DNA of 10,139 bases, from contig JALSNT010000400.1 of the NCBI GenBank assembly GCA_026986885.1, positions 1 through 10,139 on the forward strand, written 5' to 3'. Position numbers and translations under genes: made by a program. Below the pieces are notes generated by a model. The model ran no database searches, was not told the DNA's origin, and was given only the letters and a program-made list of their open reading frames with translations. Below are positions 7,359 through 10,139 of this stretch, piece by piece (position 1 is the first letter of the stretch; each line of letters opens with the position of its first letter). The stretch comes from Desulfobulbaceae bacterium. Its GTDB lineage: Bacteria > Desulfobacterota > Desulfobulbia > Desulfobulbales > Desulfobulbaceae.

Positions 7359-8120
7359 TTAGCTCCGTTCACAATCTGTGTCTGGAGTGATGCTGAGATC
7401 CGGACCGGCAGCGATTCGGCAGCTTACCAGTTTAATCCTGCCCCAGATGGAGGATTTGCCGCCGATGGCATCCTCATCGACCCATTTTGCCGTATCAATG
7501 AGTTTATCCAGGATCAGGGCGGCTGTGCCGGGGTCGGGGACGCGGGGCAGGTAATCGACCACCAGGCAGCAGCAGCCGCCCTTTTCCAGCACCTCGTAGG
7601 TGATGGGGCCGGTACTGCCGATGGCGCCGGTTGTTTCATTACGGGGCGCTATCAGGGCCGTGCCGACATCGGCCAATGGAAACAGGGCGTGGTGGAACTT
7701 GAGCTCACCTTTGCAAATATCATCCTCGTCTGCCGTCTCTTCCGGGTCTGCGGGGCCGAAGAGTACGGTCTCGGTATCTTTATCCGGCCATAACCGGCGA
7801 AACAGCCGTTTCCAGCCCCCGGCCCTGGCAATGGGGATGCCGGATATCCAGTCCCGGCAGAGATGGTTGTTGGGAACCGACTGGTTTGTCTCACCTGACT
7901 TTTTTTCCCTGCCTGCCCGGTCGCGGCCGGAGTAGAAACGGCTAATCAGTTCATAGTTGAGCAACAGGCGAAAGGAGCCCCCTGAACAGGCGGGCAGAAA
8001 AGGAGTGAGCGGCTCGCCGAATATGTCGTTGCAGTTTTGCCGCCGGAACGTCTCCTGTCTTCCATCGGTCTCCCAAGGAAGACGGAGCAGTTCTCCATGA
8101 CGAACAGCTGTTATCTTCAT
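7359..8120 (-). CDS. RAMP protein, probable Cmr6-like Cas7 subunit
   Basis: This 253-residue protein is RAMP-like but divergent. A first strand runs FRLLLNYELISRFYSG (~50-65). Around 86-110 the order is N-H-L-C-R-D-W, then SGIPIARAGGWKRLFRRLW, which occupies the place of the family's 'GlPyIPGSSLKGalR' helix. GELKFHHALFPL follows at 138-149, matching the strand that in Cas7 proteins reads 'G.l.f.DA...'. The C-terminal loop GGKSSIWGRIKL at 220-231 resembles the closing glycine-rich loop of Cas7 proteins. Position between cmr1 and cas10 is where I recall cmr6 in subtype III-C. Cmr6 sits at the head of the backbone near the crRNA 3' end. A Csm3/Cmr3-like identity cannot be excluded. ATG 8120 overlaps the cmr1 stop as ATGA; the ribosome site is weak, so coupling is likely. 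Confidence 0.72.
   Translation of the reverse strand: MKITAVRHGELLRLPWETDGRQETFRRQNCNDIFGEPLTPFLPACSGGSFRLLLNYELISRFYSGRDRAGREKKSGETNQSVPNNHLCRDWISGIPIARAGGWKRLFRRLWPDKDTETVLFGPADPEETADEDDICKGELKFHHALFPLADVGTALIAPRNETTGAIGSTGPITYEVLEKGGCCCLVVDYLPRVPDPGTAALILDKLIDTAKWVDEDAIGGKSSIWGRIKLVSCRIAAGPDLSITPDTDCERS
7363..7367 (-). promoter_or_regulatory. Ribosome binding site for cas10
   Basis: The minus strand reads CGGAG, with nine bases between it and ATG 7353. It overlaps the last codons of the upstream RAMP gene. It supports this start for cas10. Confidence 0.6.
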
Positions 8121-9229
8121 GGCCTGGCCTGTTGGTGAAGTATCTGTTCATAGTTTTGCAAGCTGGCGTCAGGCAGGGCGCCTGCCGGAACCGGAACAAC
8201 CTGCCCATTTTGTTTATCCAGGCGGCAGGCAAACCGGAGCCGGAGCAACCAGCCATTGTCCTGCTCTTTTCTTGTCGGGTGCGAGACATGGATATACCCG
8301 GCATAACCATTATTTCCGCCGCGTCCGAAAAAAGATTTTGGTGCGGCCCCGCCGCCCTGGTCGTCGTACAGCCAGCGGCGGATTTCATAGCCGATGGGGG
8401 GACTGCCGTTTGAGTTGATATGGTCAAGGCTGTTGCCATACCGTTGCTTTTTTATTTTTTCCCTCTTTAATTCGTTTTTTTTGTGGTTATGGGACGCTGA
8501 ACTCCCCATATCCTGTTCCAATTGCTTTACCCGTTGAGCAGCATTCTGGAACTTTTGTTCATACATCTGAATCAAAACATTCGTCAGAGTCTGGTACTGG
8601 CTTTCTGTCAGGACAACATCTTTTGCCGCAAAAACCGGATTGTTTTTCGGCAAATTCTCTTTGGCCATCGTTTTCTTGTTTTCCTTAACCTCTACCCAGC
8701 CGAAGCCGTTTTGCGGGGCCGCGCCCAACCAGCCGTAGTGGTGGACAAAGGACATTAGGCTGCGGAGTTCCTTTTCAACTGTGGTATGGAACTGTTGTTC
8801 AAAGGCCGGGCTTTCCCGGTCCGGGGTGAAACGGAGGGTGAAATCCCATTGGTAGGCCGCCTGTTGTCCCGACCGGGCCGAAGCCGGTTGTTTATCCCTT
8901 GAAGCAGGATTTTCTATAGCCAGCCGGAACATCCGCTTCCAGCCGGTGCCGCCGAACAGGGCGACCACCGGCCCGACTTTTTCCAGACGCTTTTTAAGCC
9001 GCTCGGTCTTGTCCGGAATTGTTGCATCCGGCGCCAATTCAGCTGAATAAAACGGGTACAGGGGGTTTTGATTATCTGTCTCCCAGGCCTGCATGGCCTT
9101 GAGGAGCCAGTGCTGGTAGCGGAGGCTGCCCAACAGGCCGGTGGCAAGCAGCTCTGTATTGCGCCGGTCGTGGTCGCCGGTGACGATGGGGGTCAGGGAG
9201 TGGACGGAGAAAGAAAGAGCACTGGTCAT
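8117..9229 (-). CDS. cmr1: Cmr1-like Cas7 RAMP, first gene of the operon
   Basis: This is a 370-residue RAMP. Its first strand FSVHSLTPIVTGDHD and following helix LLGSLRYQHWLLKAM (~32-46) match the Cmr1 pattern '..l.tvTPl..GG...' and 'iRGaLRfWWRal'. LFGGTGWKRMFRLAI (91-105) and GWLGAAPQNGFGWVEV (166-181) are the Cmr1 'lFGs' block and its glycine-rich loop. Residues ~205-265 are an unusual charged, probably coiled-coil segment, followed by a glycine-rich stretch and a final strand set (GWLLRLRFACRL). In III-B, Cmr1 sits at the crRNA 3' end and helps bind target RNA. ATG 9229 is preferred to GTG 9295 because the RAMP strand starts straight after it, the longer form would add a non-family leader, and a promoter lies in between. 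The gene ends in an ATGA overlap with the next gene. Confidence 0.85.
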   Translation of the reverse strand: MTSALSFSVHSLTPIVTGDHDRRNTELLATGLLGSLRYQHWLLKAMQAWETDNQNPLYPFYSAELAPDATIPDKTERLKKRLEKVGPVVALFGGTGWKRMFRLAIENPASRDKQPASARSGQQAAYQWDFTLRFTPDRESPAFEQQFHTTVEKELRSLMSFVHHYGWLGAAPQNGFGWVEVKENKKTMAKENLPKNNPVFAAKDVVLTESQYQTLTNVLIQMYEQKFQNAAQRVKQLEQDMGSSASHNHKKNELKREKIKKQRYGNSLDHINSNGSPPIGYEIRRWLYDDQGGGAAPKSFFGRGGNNGYAGYIHVSHPTRKEQDNGWLLRLRFACRLDKQNGQVVPVPAGALPDASLQNYEQILHQQARP

Positions 9230-9234
9230 GATGC

Positions 9235-9249
9235 CTGTTATTGTAACAG
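9235..9249. promoter_or_regulatory. Perfect dyad overlapping the -10 box (operator candidate)
   Basis: CTGTTA-TTG-TAACAG is a perfect inverted repeat with 6-bp arms and a 3-bp centre. It covers the predicted -10 hexamer of the cas promoter, the classic place for a repressor site. No regulator gene is in the window. Confidence 0.4.
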
Positions 9250-9267
9250 CAGCACAGGATGTTGCAA
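9240..9267 (-). promoter_or_regulatory. Candidate sigma70-type promoter of the cas operon
   Basis: On the minus strand TTGCAA (9267-9262, 4/6 to the -35 consensus) is followed after 16 bases by TACAAT (9245-9240, 5/6 to the -10 consensus). Ten bases separate the -10 box from ATG 9229, so a normal start point would leave only a few untranslated bases and the cmr1 message would be nearly leaderless. A sequence-only prediction. Confidence 0.5.
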
Positions 9268-9327
9268 GGAGTTTTCCGGCAGGCGGGAAAAACACAAATA
9301 TCCACGGGGAAAATAACTTTTGTCTTG

Positions 9328-9346
9328 ATTGAGCGTTTAGCTCAAT
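9328..9346. repeat. Perfect inverted repeat, possible operator
   Basis: ATTGAGC-GTTTA-GCTCAAT has 7-bp perfect arms and a 5-bp AT-rich centre. It lies about 100 bp upstream of the cmr1 start and ~60 bp upstream of the -35 candidate. The geometry fits a dimeric transcription-factor site. It is not a terminator because no T-run follows on either strand. Confidence 0.4.
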
Positions 9347-9413
9347 TTAGTGCCTTACTCCTCAGTTTCTGTCATAAAAAACAAGAAAATTTTCAGGCAA
9401 TCACTATTGGGTT

Positions 9414-9427
9414 GCGGGTTTCCCCGC
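9414..9427. repeat. Short GC hairpin in the array trailer
   Basis: GCGGG-TTTC-CCCGC forms a 5-bp stem with a 4-base loop. It lies downstream of the array if the array is read leftwards. No U-tract follows on either strand, so it is at most a weak or Rho-aided termination or RNA-stabilising element. Confidence 0.3.
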
Positions 9428-9450
9428 CTTAGGTAACAGAGGGATGCCTT

Positions 9451-9515
9451 AACAGCGAATATCGAATGTCTAACAAGGAATTTCGAACCGCAGAAGTGGA
9501 ACTCTTGAGAAAACC
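9451..9515. repeat. Degenerate CGAAT-rich repeat, probable dispersed intergenic element
   Basis: The words gCGAATatCGAATgtc, then aaGGAATttCGAAc, recur at 7-13 bp steps between 9456 and 9487, followed by cagaagtggaactc. Short TCGAAT-type strings like this are, from memory, found scattered between genes in some deltaproteobacterial genomes and give spurious peptides of the 'RHSIF' / 'DIRYSLL' kind, as here. The copy number in this genome is unknown. Confidence 0.35.
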
Positions 9516-9596
9516 CGGAAATGTTTCTTCTTTTCCGCCCGTTGTCTTCTGTTGTCCGCTTTCGCTCCACTCAAGCAGACCTACACGTTTCTGTCC

Positions 9597-9614
9597 TCTG
9601 GCTTCTGGCTTCTG
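9597..9614. repeat. TCTGGCT short tandem repeat abutting the array
   Basis: The heptamer TCTGGCT occurs two and a half times directly before the last CRISPR repeat and runs into its altered first bases. The CRISPR repeat itself ends in GTCTGGC, so the tract shares a 6-bp word with it. Confidence 0.5.
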
Positions 9615-9647
9615 AAACCCAGGACTGTCCCGGAGTGCCTGTCTGGC
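9611..9647 (-). repeat. Degenerate terminal CRISPR repeat
   Basis: The last 32 bases match the consensus, but the first five (TCTGA in place of GTCAT) do not. If the array is read leftwards, these five bases are part of the crRNA 5' handle region of the terminal, oldest unit, which would have no spacer after it. Confidence 0.85.
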
Positions 9648-10139
9648 AAATGTTAATTCACTTGTAAGTAAGTTAGAGTCATAACCCAAGACTGTCCCGG
9701 AGTGCCTGTCTGGCCATGATGGAAGAATTGAAGGCAGAAACATTAAAAGAGTCATAACCCAGGACTGTCCCGGAGTACCTGTCTGGCGAAATGGGACTGT
9801 TTTATGGGAAAAGAAAATGGTCATAACCCAGGACTGTCCCGGAGTGCCTGTCTGGCGATTTTGGTCAGCCTGTTGTTGGTTTCTATCTCTTGTCATAACC
9901 CAGGACTGTCCCGGAGTGCCTGTCTGGCTTAAAAATTAATGTTCAATGGAGGTGTAATTATGGGTCATAACCCAGGACTGTCCCGGAGTGCCTGTCTGGC
10001 TTACCGATCCAACAAATAACGACTTCCACCTGCGTCATAACCCAGGACTGTCCCGGAGTGCCTGTCTGGCCAAAAGCCCCTTCCGGGAAGGCTTCATTGC
10101 TCGTCATAACCCAGGACTGTCCCGGAGTGCCTGTCTGGC
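9611..10139 (-). CRISPR. CRISPR array, trailer end: 8 repeats of 37 bp, 7 spacers
   Basis: Repeats lie at 9611-9647, 9678-9714, 9751-9787, 9820-9856, 9892-9928, 9964-10000, 10034-10070 and 10103-10139; the last one ends exactly at the window edge, so the array may continue. On the plus strand the unit starts GTCATAACCCAGGACTG and ends GGAGTGCCTGTCTGGC. Spacers are 30, 36, 32, 35, 35, 33 and 32 bp from left to right. The first repeat has five changed bases at its left end; the second and third have one each; the rest are identical. This puts the trailer on the left and predicts leftward (minus) transcription. In that sense the repeat ends GTTATGAC, a plausible 8-nt crRNA handle for Cas6 cutting. 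The repeat has only short imperfect palindromes (GGAC-T-GTCC; GCC-N5-GGC), as is common for type III. Confidence 0.97.

Larger units (their letters stand above)
9230..9610. other. Intergenic region between cmr1 and the CRISPR array
   Basis: I see no credible gene here. Short open frames on the minus strand have low-complexity, repeat-derived translations and one crosses CRISPR repeats. The region holds the cas promoter candidate, two perfect dyads, a GC hairpin at 9414-9427 without a U-tract, and degenerate repeats at about 9451-9515 and 9597-9614. The array leader is probably not here, because the adjacent repeats are the decayed ones. Confidence 0.7.

Noticed and set aside
9230..9295. N-terminal extension of cmr1 to GTG 9295
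   Set aside because: It would read through the promoter and dyad and add residues not seen in the RAMP family before the first strand.
9369..9375. GTCATAA word as a remnant CRISPR repeat left of the array
   Set aside because: Only seven bases match and the flanks diverge completely; likely chance.
9414..9427. Intrinsic terminator for the array transcript
   Set aside because: The GC stem is only 5 bp and has no U-tract on either strand.
9355..9570. 71-residue minus-strand frame upstream of cmr1
   Set aside because: The translation is of the kind produced by intergenic repeats, with no ribosome site and no homology I recognise.
9429..9896. 155-residue open frame on the minus strand across the array
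   Set aside because: It repeats the same translated peptide (TGTPGQSWVMT) three times because it reads through CRISPR repeats; it is not a gene.

Overview
The window holds most of one CRISPR-Cas locus of the type III RAMP class: a block of eight genes, all on the minus strand (reading right to left), followed on the right by the end of its CRISPR array. Nothing outside this locus is visible. The genes are tightly packed (4-bp ATGA overlaps or gaps of 4-20 bp), so they look like one operon. The DNA is moderately GC-rich. Coding style and the degenerate intergenic repeats to the right of the operon suggest a Gram-negative bacterium, possibly a Desulfobacterota-like lineage; this is a weak inference because no housekeeping gene is present.

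In transcription order the operon reads cmr1 (9229-8117), a cmr6-like Cas7 RAMP (8120-7359), cas10 (7353-4564), cmr4 (4546-3488), cmr5/cas11 (3491-3165), a cas5/cmr3-like RAMP (3193-2270), cas2 (2249-1968) and a Cas6-reverse transcriptase-Cas1 fusion (1963 to beyond base 1, cut by the window edge). The order Cas7-Cas7-Cas10-Cas7(Cmr4)-Cas11-Cas5, and a large divergent Cas10 whose GGDD cyclase site has become QPQD, match what I remember of subtype III-C (Csx11/MTH326-like) rather than ordinary III-B.

The first six products should form the crRNA-guided effector. Cmr4 keeps the aspartate used for target-RNA cleavage, and Cas10 keeps an HD motif for a possible DNase, but the cyclic-oligoadenylate synthase site appears dead. 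No CARF/Csm6/Csx1 effector is seen. Cas2 and the Cas6-RT-Cas1 fusion form the adaptation module. The Cas6 part is the only visible crRNA-processing enzyme, and the RT part suggests that spacers can be captured from RNA.

Bases 9230-9610 are intergenic. They carry a good sigma70-like promoter candidate just upstream of cmr1, with a perfect dyad over its -10 box, a second perfect dyad about 100 bp upstream, and degenerate repeats of probable dispersed type. From 9611 to the right edge there are eight 37-bp CRISPR repeats and seven spacers of 30-36 bp. Repeat decay at the left end marks that as the trailer, so the array is probably read leftwards like the cas genes, with its leader outside the window. 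Several spacers look like phage-type gene starts on the plus strand, so leftward crRNAs would be antisense to those transcripts, as expected for an RNA-targeting system.
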